Below are positions 1 through 7,170 of a stretch of DNA of 64,000 nt, piece by piece. The position numbers and the translations under genes are program-made. Numbering within the stretch: position 1 is the stretch's first letter; every line of letters begins with the position of its first letter. The DNA comes from Meiothermus cerbereus DSM 11376 (GTDB lineage Bacteria > Deinococcota > Deinococci > Deinococcales > Thermaceae). The stretch is taken from the NCBI RefSeq assembly GCF_000620065.1, contig NZ_JHVI01000016.1, positions 1-64,000 of the forward strand, written 5' to 3'. The notes beneath the pieces are model-generated. The model was not told the DNA's origin. It did not search any database and worked only from the letters and a program-made list of their open reading frames with translations.

Positions 1-1
1 T

Positions 2-77
2 GCGGGAATAGCTCAGTTGGTAGAGCACAACCTTGCCAAGGTTGGGGTCGCGGGTTCGAGTCCCGTTTCCCGCTCCA
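2..77 (+). tRNA. tRNA-Gly (anticodon GCC)
   Basis: The cloverleaf is complete. The acceptor arms GCGGGAA (2-8) and TTCCCGC (67-73) pair, the anticodon loop TTGCCAA gives GCC at 35-37, and the T arm CGGG-TTCGAGT-CCCG is intact. Discriminator T74 is followed by an encoded CCA (75-77). Its promoter lies left of the window. Confidence 0.98.
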
Positions 78-102
78 GCTTGCGCCAACTCATGGCGCAC
101 CG

Positions 103-143
103 AACCCCCACTTCACCAGAGGTGGGGGTTTCTGCTTTTTTTT
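103..143 (+). terminator. Intrinsic terminator of tRNA-Gly
   Basis: A 9-bp perfect stem, AACCCCCAC (103-111) with GTGGGGGTT (122-130), is followed by a run of eight T at 136-143. It sits 25 nt after the tRNA, so it should end the tRNA transcript. Confidence 0.85.
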
Positions 144-201
144 CGATTTCAGGAGTTGGGCTTTGTTAAATGGGAAGTATCCATCTTTCTATCTGCCCTA
201 C

Positions 202-332
202 TTATACCGGATTCAAAAAGATAATCTTCAAACAAAAAGCGCTAAGAGGCTATCTTTTTGAATCCTAGAGCACTCCCTTCGGTCGGGTTAGTTCGTCACC
301 GTTCGGTGACGAACTAACCGAATCTGGTATTA
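202..332 (+). repeat. Family C palindromic element, copy 1 (131 bp)
   Basis: Ends TACCGGATTC and GAATCTGGTA are near-perfect terminal inverted repeats, flanked on both sides by TTA. Inside are two hairpins: ATTCAAAAAGATA pairing with TATCTTTTTGAAT across about 28 nt, and GGTTAGTTCGTCACCG pairing with CGGTGACGAACTAACC across 2 nt. A second full copy of the same length lies inverted at 21796-21926, and a damaged copy at 58120. No coding capacity is seen. It looks like a non-autonomous MITE-type element. Confidence 0.85.
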
Positions 333-365
333 CTCGAGCTCTGCCGGAGCTTACGTCGTGAACCA

Positions 366-457
366 ATGCCCGCTGAGCAAAAGTTGTGGACGGTACTGCG
401 GAGCCGTCAACGGGGAAGCTGACCGAGGGGGTGGTGCAGGCCATCCTGACCAGCTAA
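366..457 (+). pseudogene. Remnant of a DUF559-type endonuclease-like gene
   Basis: The frame from ATG 366 reads PAEQKLWTVLRSRQRG before a stop at 420. This resembles the conserved start of DUF559 (very-short-patch-repair-like) proteins. A second frame, 419-457, reads LTEGVVQAILTS and stop, which resembles the end of the same family. The roughly 80 residues that should lie between are missing, so this looks like a gene collapsed by an internal deletion. It lies directly beside the family C element. The assignment rests on short motifs and memory only. Confidence 0.4.
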
Positions 458-526
458 GCCACACTTCCGCAAGGAACAAGGTACGTCTTCAGAGCGGGTC
501 AGTGGGAGAATGGAGCAATTTTTGGG

Positions 527-1048
527 CTAGCGCTGCTGATCCACCTCGGGCAGATACGTGCGCCAGGCCTCGGGCAGGTGGGGCAAATCGGCTACCAGCA
601 GAAGGCTGTGGCGGGGAGCGATGGGGCGGCGGGCCAGGTGCATACCGGCTTCCTCGGGGGTGCGGTTTTTCTTCTTGAGGTTGCAGGGACGGCAGGCAGT
701 GACCAGGTTTTCCCAGATGCTGCGGCCCCCCCGGCTTTTGGGGAAGACGTGGTCTACCGTGAGGTCGCCCCCGCGTTTGCCGCAGTACTGACAGGTGTAA
801 GCATCGCGGCGCAGGATGTTGCGGCGGTTAAGCGCAAGCCGCCCTGGAGGGCGGCGAACAAGACGTTTGAGGCGGATGATGCTGGGGATGGGGTAGGGGG
901 TACTGGGAGTTCGCAGGTACTCGCCGCTTTCCTCGACCACCTCGGCGGTTCCATTCATAACCAGGATAATAGCACGCTTGACGCTTGCTAAACCTAGGGG
1001 CTCATAACCAGCATTGAGCACCAGAATGCGGGGGGAGTCGAGGTTCAC
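527..1048 (-). CDS. HNH endonuclease family protein
   Basis: The 173-residue protein has the zinc-stabilised HNH fold. C86-x2-C89 and C119-x2-C122 form the zinc knuckle, D99-H100 supplies the general base, and N114 is the middle residue of HNH. The N-terminal third (VLNAGYEPLGLASVKRAI) is typical of the short bacterial HNH proteins related to McrA-like nucleases. The substrate is unknown; defence or repair are both possible. The start is GTG at 1048. A TATCCT box lies 7 nt before it (1056-1061), so the gene is probably leaderless. It stands alone, facing away from hslO. Confidence 0.85.
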   Translation of the reverse strand: MNLDSPRILVLNAGYEPLGLASVKRAIILVMNGTAEVVEESGEYLRTPSTPYPIPSIIRLKRLVRRPPGRLALNRRNILRRDAYTCQYCGKRGGDLTVDHVFPKSRGGRSIWENLVTACRPCNLKKKNRTPEEAGMHLARRPIAPRHSLLLVADLPHLPEAWRTYLPEVDQQR

Positions 1049-1443
1049 GGTTCTTAGGATACTCGAAAATTGTCAGAGGATTCTAGAGCGACGCTTCACA
1101 ATAGCTGCTCTATTGCGCCAATGGGGCGATCCCCTTCGGGACAGACCGCTGAAGCGACTGTTCACCTGTTTTCGAGTGCCCCAGCGGCAAAAAATACGTC
1201 TGGAACAGCACGTGTTATGATCGGCGTTGTGCCATTTTCTCTGAAGACCGCTCTAAAGCCTGGCCTCGGAACCGCGCTGCTAAACTTTGATTGAAGGGTA
1301 AAAGCGCCAATTTGCACCTGTGGCCCCACAGACCCTGCGGATGGAGAGCTGTTTGATCCAGCACATTTTTAATCGAGCAGCAGTTGCCCGATTGCAGAAA
1401 GTGAAACCCTGAACCAGCACTCTTTTGCACGTGGCGTGGCTGT
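1049..1443. other. Intergenic stretch with no recognised feature
   Basis: About 395 bases lie between the divergent HNH gene and hslO. Apart from the -10 boxes at either end I see no gene, strong hairpin or copy of the A, B or C repeats. Several short open frames here have no family resemblance and poor codon use. Confidence 0.5.
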
Positions 1444-1449
1444 TACAAT
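1444..1449 (+). promoter_or_regulatory. hslO -10 box TACAAT
   Basis: TACAAT ends 9 nt before the hslO ATG at 1459, so transcription would start at or next to the start codon. No Shine-Dalgarno sequence is present. The -35 region is weak. Confidence 0.5.
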
Positions 1450-1458
1450 CGAAAAGTT

Positions 1459-2385
1459 ATGGGTCGTTTGATTCGTGGGCTGGCTGCCGAGGGAAACCTG
1501 CGGGTGCTGGCCGTAGAGACCACTGATATTACCGAAGAAGCCAGAGAACGTCACCAACTCTCGCCCACCGCTACCGCTGCGCTGGGCCGGGCCATGAGTG
1601 GGGTTTTGCTGCTGACCTTTCTGCTCTCCAAAACGCCTAAGGAGCGGGTAAGTCTCCAGTTTGTGGGCGATGGCCCCCTGGGGGGGCCGGTGGTAGAGGC
1701 TGCGCCGGATGGGTTTGTTCGGGGGTATGTCAAAAACCCTAAAGCCAACCCACCGTTACGGCCGGATGGCAAGCTTGATGTGGGGGCGGCTATTGGGCGA
1801 GGCGAGCTTAAGGTAGACCGGCTGCTGTCCAACGAGGAGCTTTACCAGTCCAGTGTGGAACTGGTGAGCGGTGAGGTGGCCGAAGACCTGGCCCGCTACC
1901 TGTGGCAGTCCGAGCAGATTCCCTCGGCGGTGTTGCTGGGGGTGCGGGTGCATGGGCAAGGCGAGGTACAGGTTGCGGGGGGTATAGCCATTCAGGTATT
2001 GCCGGGCTGCCCTGAGGAAGTGATTGAGCGGCTCGAGCAGAATCTTCAAGGCCGTTCGGGCATTACCGACCTGCTGCTGGAGAGGGGGCTCGAGGGAACC
2101 GTCGAGGCCTTGATGGAGGGCCTGGGTTACGACCCTACCGACCTGAGTGTGGTGGGGTTTCGTGAGGGGTATATCCCCCTTGTGTTCCGCTGCCGCTGTA
2201 GCCGCGAACGTGCCCTGAATGCCTTGATCTACTTCTCGCCAGAGGAGCGTGAAGAAATGATCGAGCAGGACGGGGGCGCCGAGGTGCTGTGCCACTGGTG
2301 TGCGGAGAAGTACCAGATTACCCCTGAGGAAATTCGCTCATTGCCTATGGGCGAGGGCTTTATGCCTGAGGTACCCAAAGCCTGA
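1459..2385 (+). CDS. hslO: Hsp33 redox-regulated chaperone
   Basis: Hsp33 is a cytoplasmic holdase that is activated by oxidative unfolding and prevents protein aggregation. The 308 residues match the family length. The N-terminal domain has the usual LSPTATAALGRAMSG stretch. The zinc switch is intact near the C terminus as C245-x-C247 and C278-x2-C281. ATG 1459 is chosen because a TACAAT -10 box lies 9 nt upstream and no ribosome-binding site is visible, which suggests a leaderless mRNA. It converges on galK with a 34-bp gap and no obvious terminator. Confidence 0.95.
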   Translation: MGRLIRGLAAEGNLRVLAVETTDITEEARERHQLSPTATAALGRAMSGVLLLTFLLSKTPKERVSLQFVGDGPLGGPVVEAAPDGFVRGYVKNPKANPPLRPDGKLDVGAAIGRGELKVDRLLSNEELYQSSVELVSGEVAEDLARYLWQSEQIPSAVLLGVRVHGQGEVQVAGGIAIQVLPGCPEEVIERLEQNLQGRSGITDLLLERGLEGTVEALMEGLGYDPTDLSVVGFREGYIPLVFRCRCSRERALNALIYFSPEEREEMIEQDGGAEVLCHWCAEKYQITPEEIRSLPMGEGFMPEVPKA

Positions 2386-2419
2386 GGGCCTCACGGGATT
2401 ATGCTTTCGGCTCTCGAGC

Positions 2420-3463
2420 TCAAAAAAATCGCGCCCTGGGGTAATCCTGCAAAACCCCCTGCTTGAAGGCCTCGTACCTGGAGGCTTCCACCAGGGCCAC
2501 CGTCGAGCCGCCAAAACCGGCCCCGGTAAGGCGTGCTCCCACCGCTCCGTGGCGCAGCTCGGCCTCTACCAGCTGGTCGAGCTCGGGAATCGAGACTTCG
2601 TAATCGTCGCAGAGCGAGCGGTGTGAGGCCACCATTAGCTCGCCAAAGCGCTTGATATTGCCTTGCTCGAGCGCCTGTACCCCCTCCAGTACGCGCTGGT
2701 TTTCGGTCACCACGTGGCGGGCGCGCCGGTTCAGGGGTTCGGGCAGGGTCTCGAGGCGGGGGAGGTCGGCAGGGGAAAGCTCACGCAGCGACTTCACCCC
2801 CAGCAGTCGGCAGGCTTGCTCGCACTCGCTGCGGCGGGTGTTGTAGCCCGACTCGGCCAGGCGGCGCGGCACCGCCGAATCCACCACGGCCACCCGGTAG
2901 CCCTGGGGCAGGGGGGCCAGCCGGGTCTGGAGGCTCTGGGTGTCCAGGAACAGCCCATACCCCAGCCGCCCCACCGATGAGGCCATCTGATCCATGATGC
3001 CGCAGCGCACACCCACATACTCCACCTCGGCCTGCTGGGCCAGCAGGGCGATCCGCACGTCGTCCAGGGGCAGCTGGTAGAGCGCGCGCAAGGCCCGCAG
3101 CGTGGCCACCTCCAGCGCCGCTGAGCTCGAGAGCCCCCCACTCATGGGCACTTCACTGCGGATGTATGCCCGCAGACCGGGCACGGCGTAGCCATGCCGA
3201 CGCAAGACCCAGACACAGCCCGCAATGTAGTCGAGCCAGTCGCCTTGCCGGGCTTCGTTCAACCCCCGGCTTTTGCGCTCCCGAAAGTTCTCGGCGTAGG
3301 CCTCGAGGCCCTCGGCAGCAGCAGCTTCGATGTGGGTCTGGTAGGGCAGGGGGGTGGGGAAGACAAACCCCCCGTTGTAGTCGGTGTGTTCGCCCAGAAG
3401 GTTTACGCGGCCAGGAGCCGAGGCGGATACGGTGGGTTCGATGCCAAAGACGTCTTTGAACAT
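2420..3463 (-). CDS. galK: Galactokinase
   Basis: It phosphorylates alpha-D-galactose at C1 with ATP, the first committed Leloir step. GHMP-kinase signatures are clear: APGRVNLLGEHTDYN near the N terminus (substrate binding), GGLSSSAALE (phosphate loop) and GARLTGAGFGGS near the C terminus. About 347 residues, close to the usual 350-390. ATG 3463 is preferred; an in-frame TTG at 3484 would add seven residues, and neither has a good ribosome-binding site. It is the last gene of the galactose operon, 45 bp after the M24-like gene, so it is probably co-transcribed. Confidence 0.95.
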   Translation of the reverse strand: MFKDVFGIEPTVSASAPGRVNLLGEHTDYNGGFVFPTPLPYQTHIEAAAAEGLEAYAENFRERKSRGLNEARQGDWLDYIAGCVWVLRRHGYAVPGLRAYIRSEVPMSGGLSSSAALEVATLRALRALYQLPLDDVRIALLAQQAEVEYVGVRCGIMDQMASSVGRLGYGLFLDTQSLQTRLAPLPQGYRVAVVDSAVPRRLAESGYNTRRSECEQACRLLGVKSLRELSPADLPRLETLPEPLNRRARHVVTENQRVLEGVQALEQGNIKRFGELMVASHRSLCDDYEVSIPELDQLVEAELRHGAVGARLTGAGFGGSTVALVEASRYEAFKQGVLQDYPRARFF

Positions 3464-3508
3464 AGTCTGATCAAGATGCAGCAAGAAACGGGGTCTTGGG
3501 TTTTTCTA

Positions 3509-4513
3509 TTAACCCTCGAGCACCATCGGGCGCGGGCGCCCGTCCACGGATGTCATGGGCCAGGCGGGGTCGAGGGTCAGGTTTTCCAGCCCTTGCTTGG
3601 TGAGCAGAAAGGTGTCCTCGACCTTGGCGCCGGGGAGGCTGGGGTTCCAGGCCAGGGCCATGCCGGGCTCGAGCTGGGTGGGGTTGCCGGGGCGGGCCAG
3701 CACCTCGCGGCTACGGTAGCCGGTCAGGCCGCCCTGGTGGTGGTTTTCGAACTCCTGGGGGTGGCCAGTGTCCTTGTAGGCGGCGCGGATCTTTTCCAGT
3801 ACCTCGCCCAGCGTAGCGCCGGGCCTCGAGGCCTCGAGGGCCGCCGCCTCCACCTGGCAGACCTGCTGGTTGAGCCGCTGGGCTTCGGGGTGACCAAAGC
3901 TGCGCAGGCGGCTCAGGTTGGCAATCAGGCCGTGCCGCCGCCCGCAGACCACGCCCATGAACAACCGCCCCAGCCGCTGCTGTTTGGGAATGGGGTGGCG
4001 GTAGCGGAAGAGCCGCTCCTCACCGGCGACCAGCAAGACCAGAGGTTGGATGCCCCTGGACAGAAGTTCTTCGGCAATAGCCCCGGCCAGCTCGTGTTCG
4101 CTCCAGTCAGGATCGGCGAAGCGGAGGCTCTCGCCCAGGGCCGTGGCGGCCTCCCGACCCAGGGTGCGGTAGCGGGCCTGCTCCTCTGGCGAGAGCACCA
4201 GGCGCAAGGGGGTGAGGTCGTGCTCGAGGTCGCTGGGCCCCTCGGGGGCGGGCGGGCTGTACCAGGGATAGCGCACGACCTCGAGGCCCATTACCTCTTC
4301 GTCCAGAAGGCGTCCGGCCTCGATCTGGGAAGCGTGGAGCCGCACGCTGCCCAGGGTGACCTCGAGCCAGGCCGCAGCCGGGCGAAAGGTGACCACCGTG
4401 TTGTCGCCGCCGCCCGAAAGCCAGGCGAAGTTCTCGGGCTGCTGTACAAAAAAGCGGGCAAAACCCTGGGCTTCCATCCAGGCCCGCAGGCGGGTGAGTG
4501 CCAAATCGTTCAT
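3509..4513 (-). CDS. M24 (creatinase/aminopeptidase P)-like protein, probably inactive
   Basis: The 334-residue protein has the two-domain layout of prolidase/creatinase: an N-terminal domain to about residue 105, then a pita-bread domain. Active M24 enzymes use two Asp, one His and two Glu as metal ligands. Here the Asp-bearing strands (about 185-205) have none, and the usual EPG motif has become NPSLPG (N290). Only HHQGG (His258/259) and E299 in KVEDTF remain. It is therefore unlikely to be a metallopeptidase. It sits between galT and galK, 23 bp of intergenic sequence from galK's upstream alternative start, so it may serve galactoside metabolism as a binding or non-metal enzyme. A specific function cannot be given. 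Confidence 0.8.
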   Translation of the reverse strand: MNDLALTRLRAWMEAQGFARFFVQQPENFAWLSGGGDNTVVTFRPAAAWLEVTLGSVRLHASQIEAGRLLDEEVMGLEVVRYPWYSPPAPEGPSDLEHDLTPLRLVLSPEEQARYRTLGREAATALGESLRFADPDWSEHELAGAIAEELLSRGIQPLVLLVAGEERLFRYRHPIPKQQRLGRLFMGVVCGRRHGLIANLSRLRSFGHPEAQRLNQQVCQVEAAALEASRPGATLGEVLEKIRAAYKDTGHPQEFENHHQGGLTGYRSREVLARPGNPTQLEPGMALAWNPSLPGAKVEDTFLLTKQGLENLTLDPAWPMTSVDGRPRPMVLEG

Positions 4514-4578
4514 ATCTCAGCCTATCGTTTTTTGTTACGCACGGTCATAAAAAATTCAAGGTAAGCCGAAGGTGGTGC

Positions 4579-5619
4579 TCAAATCGCAACCTCGCGCAGC
4601 ACCCGCGCGGTCTCCTCGGGCAGGGCATCCATGGCAAAAGTACCGGCGGCAATCTCGGTTCCGGCCAGGTACTTCAACTTGTCGGCGGTGCGCAGGGCCG
4701 GGTAGAACTCCACGTGGAAATGGAAGACCTCCTCGGCGCCCTTGGGGGCGGCGTGCAGGGCCATGATGTAGGGCATGGGCTTTTGGAACAGGTTATCCAG
4801 CTTTTGCACCACCTGGCCCAGGAAGCTGGCAAAGCTCTTGGTTTCCTCCTCGGTAAAGGCCCACAGGCCGGGGCGGAACTGCTTGGGGAAGAGCAGCACC
4901 TCGTAGGGGTAACGGGCGTAGGGGGGGACGCAGGCGATGGTGTGCGCGTCTTCCAGAACCGTGTAAGGCCCCAGGTGGGGCAGCAGATTGAGTAGCACCG
5001 GGCTTTTCTGAAAGGCCTCGAGCTCCTTTAGCAGAATGGGCGGGATCCAGGGGTAGGCGTAAATTTGCCCGTGGGGGTGGTGCAACGTGACCCCCATCTG
5101 TTCGCCCCGGTTCTCGAAGGGCATCACGTACTGGATGTTGGGGCGGGCATAGAGCTCCTGGTAACGGTCGGCCCAGACCCGCACCAATAGCTCGCGCCGC
5201 TCGGGGCTGAGGGTGGCCAGGCTGCCGCTGTGTTCGGGCGTAAACACCACCACTTCGCAGTCGCCCCTGGCATCGCGGGTGGGGATGACCAGACCCTGTG
5301 GGGGCTCCCCGGCGTAGGGGGAGAGGGAGGGCCAGCGGTTCTGGAAGACGGCAATCTCGAAGTCTTCGAAGGGGATTTCGGTGGGGAAGCCGCCGGGTTT
5401 GCTGGGGGCCAGGGGGTCGTATTCCTTGGGGGGCAGGAATGTTCGCCCCTGACGGCTGGCGGCAAACACCACCCACTCATGCCTCAGGGGATGCCAGCGG
5501 GCGTGGGACTGGGCCTGAGCGGTGTTTTCGCCCTCCTCGAGCGCGGGCAGGGTGTGGGGTTTCAGGCCGTACAAATAAAGCATTCGACCATCTTTTTTCT
5601 GGTGTACGCGCTTATGCAT
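4579..5619 (-). CDS. galT: Galactose-1-phosphate uridylyltransferase
   Basis: It swaps UMP between UDP-glucose and galactose-1-phosphate in the Leloir pathway. The HPHGQ active-site motif is at residues 181-185 (nucleophile H183), and the C-terminal HFHVEFYP carries further ligands. With 346 residues it has the family length. Start ATG 5619 has a GAGGTT-like site upstream; ATG 5583 is an alternative that would remove 12 residues. It lies about 94 bp downstream of the alpha-galactosidase gene in the same direction. No galE is present in the window, so the epimerase must be encoded elsewhere. Confidence 0.95.
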   Translation of the reverse strand: MHKRVHQKKDGRMLYLYGLKPHTLPALEEGENTAQAQSHARWHPLRHEWVVFAASRQGRTFLPPKEYDPLAPSKPGGFPTEIPFEDFEIAVFQNRWPSLSPYAGEPPQGLVIPTRDARGDCEVVVFTPEHSGSLATLSPERRELLVRVWADRYQELYARPNIQYVMPFENRGEQMGVTLHHPHGQIYAYPWIPPILLKELEAFQKSPVLLNLLPHLGPYTVLEDAHTIACVPPYARYPYEVLLFPKQFRPGLWAFTEEETKSFASFLGQVVQKLDNLFQKPMPYIMALHAAPKGAEEVFHFHVEFYPALRTADKLKYLAGTEIAAGTFAMDALPEETARVLREVAI

Positions 5620-5712
5620 GCTAACCTCAAATTGCTCGATGGCGTTCAGTCGGGATAAAGGGCCTGGCCTGGTAGCGGCTCCTCCTGCGGGCTGGTCTCT
5701 GCGCCAACTGCC

Positions 5713-7167
5713 CTAAAGCTCCAGCCAGCGGGCAAAATCCACCTCCCGCTCGCCAATCCTGAAGGTATAGGGGCCGGTTTGTGCGATGGACGGGGTGGCC
5801 TCGAGCCAGGCCTTAAGTTGTTCCCGTTCCTCGCCATCCAGCCACTCTGGGGGGTCGGAGGTGGCTTTGAAGCCCGATACCAGCCCCAGGTCCTGTAGTA
5901 CCGCCCGCTGGGCAGGGCTGAGCAGGTTGTAGCGGGTACGAAAATAGGCCACATCGGGGTCGGTGTGCACCAGGGGCTTCAGCCAGAGGCGGTGCAGGCT
6001 GGTACGCAGGGCGTTGTAGGCGCTGGGGCCGGTGGGGTCGTGCAAAAATACCCGCCGGTCTTCGTTGTCCCAGTAAGGCGCCACGTCAGGCCCAATGCGT
6101 AGCCCATCCACCAGACCCAGCGAGGCGATGATGGGAGCGCCGCAGGCCAGGATGTACACCTCGTCGCCGGCAGCCTCGCGGATGATGCGCAAGGCTTCGC
6201 GGTAGGCATCCTCTCGGGCCTCCCCGGCGTGCCGGTGACCGGGTAATGCGGCAGCATACAGAAAATCCAGCTTCAAGTAGCGATAACCCCAGCCCCGCAC
6301 CGTCTGGATAAGATTACGCAACCAGTTTTGTACACCGGGCAAGGTCACGTCGAGGGCGTAGAAGCCTCCCCAGTTGATGCCCGCCGGAACCAGATCGCCT
6401 TTTTCATCGCGCAAAAACCAGTCAGGGTGTTCTTTGAACAATTTGGAGCTGGGCCGGGCGATGAAAGGGGCCAGCCAGAGGCCGGGGGTCAGGCCCTGGC
6501 TCTGGGCCCGTAGCGCGATGGTGCTCATGCCCGAGGGAAACTTGTGGTTGGGCTCCCAGTCGCCCATATTTTGCTGCCAGCCGTCGTCTATCTGGAAGAC
6601 CTCGAACGGCAGCCCCTGCAGACCAGCAATACTCTGGAGCATCAGGCCTTCCGAGATGTCGCTGTAGTAGCTATACCAGCTACACCATACCCTGGGCGCG
6701 GGTTGCTGGGCCCGCACCCCCAGGGTGGTGGCCAGCAGTTCGGCGTAGCGGGCCAAAACCTCTCCAGTTTCGCCGTAGGCCAAAAACCACTCTATCTCGT
6801 GCTCACCAAAGCCTTTGAGGCTCAGGCGGTCTGCCTCGATGCGGGCGCCAGGGCGCAACGCACCCAGAAAAAGCATCCGCCCGTCGTAGCCCTCGATGCC
6901 CCCCAGGCCGCTGCCGCCGTGGACGGGCGAGAGGGCATAGGCGGGGTCGTCGCATTGGGGCCGCCGCTCGGGGGGCAGGATGGGCTTGGGGTTTTCCTTG
7001 AGGCTGACCCAGGTTGCCTCGCTCCAGCTTTGCCAGCCCTGCTTGAAAAACATGGTGCGTCCGAAGGGATGGCCAATTTGCACGGTTTTGCCGCTAAGCA
7101 GGTAGCCGCCCAGGGTTTCTTCGAGCCTGCTTGCGCTTATGTGGAAGTCGTAGCCCTGAATCTGCAT
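5713..7167 (-). CDS. Alpha-galactosidase, GH36, short Thermus type
   Basis: A retaining glycosidase that releases alpha-1,6-linked galactose from melibiose or raffinose-type sugars. The 484 residues match the compact Thermus enzymes rather than the 700-residue GH36 forms. The nucleophile is D301 in the KLDFLY motif, and the acid/base is probably D361 in RIGPDVAPYW. The N-terminal beta domain covers roughly residues 1-150. No signal peptide is present, so it is cytoplasmic and acts on imported galactosides. Start ATG 7167 has GAGGAG upstream. It follows the beta-galactosidase gene by only 3 bp, so the two are translated from one message. Confidence 0.93.
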   Translation of the reverse strand: MQIQGYDFHISASRLEETLGGYLLSGKTVQIGHPFGRTMFFKQGWQSWSEATWVSLKENPKPILPPERRPQCDDPAYALSPVHGGSGLGGIEGYDGRMLFLGALRPGARIEADRLSLKGFGEHEIEWFLAYGETGEVLARYAELLATTLGVRAQQPAPRVWCSWYSYYSDISEGLMLQSIAGLQGLPFEVFQIDDGWQQNMGDWEPNHKFPSGMSTIALRAQSQGLTPGLWLAPFIARPSSKLFKEHPDWFLRDEKGDLVPAGINWGGFYALDVTLPGVQNWLRNLIQTVRGWGYRYLKLDFLYAAALPGHRHAGEAREDAYREALRIIREAAGDEVYILACGAPIIASLGLVDGLRIGPDVAPYWDNEDRRVFLHDPTGPSAYNALRTSLHRLWLKPLVHTDPDVAYFRTRYNLLSPAQRAVLQDLGLVSGFKATSDPPEWLDGEEREQLKAWLEATPSIAQTGPYTFRIGEREVDFARWLEL

Positions 7168-7170
7168 GGC

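Noticed and set aside
332-526. Possible small structured RNA (SRP-like) after the family C element
   Set aside because: CAGGCC and CCGCAAGGAAC suggested the SRP Alu-less helix, but the conserved loop spacing is absent; part of the region reads better as a DUF559 remnant.
3194-4564. Long open frame on the plus strand opposite galK and the M24-like gene
   Set aside because: It is antisense to two clear family members and has no recognisable motif. High G+C keeps such antisense frames open.
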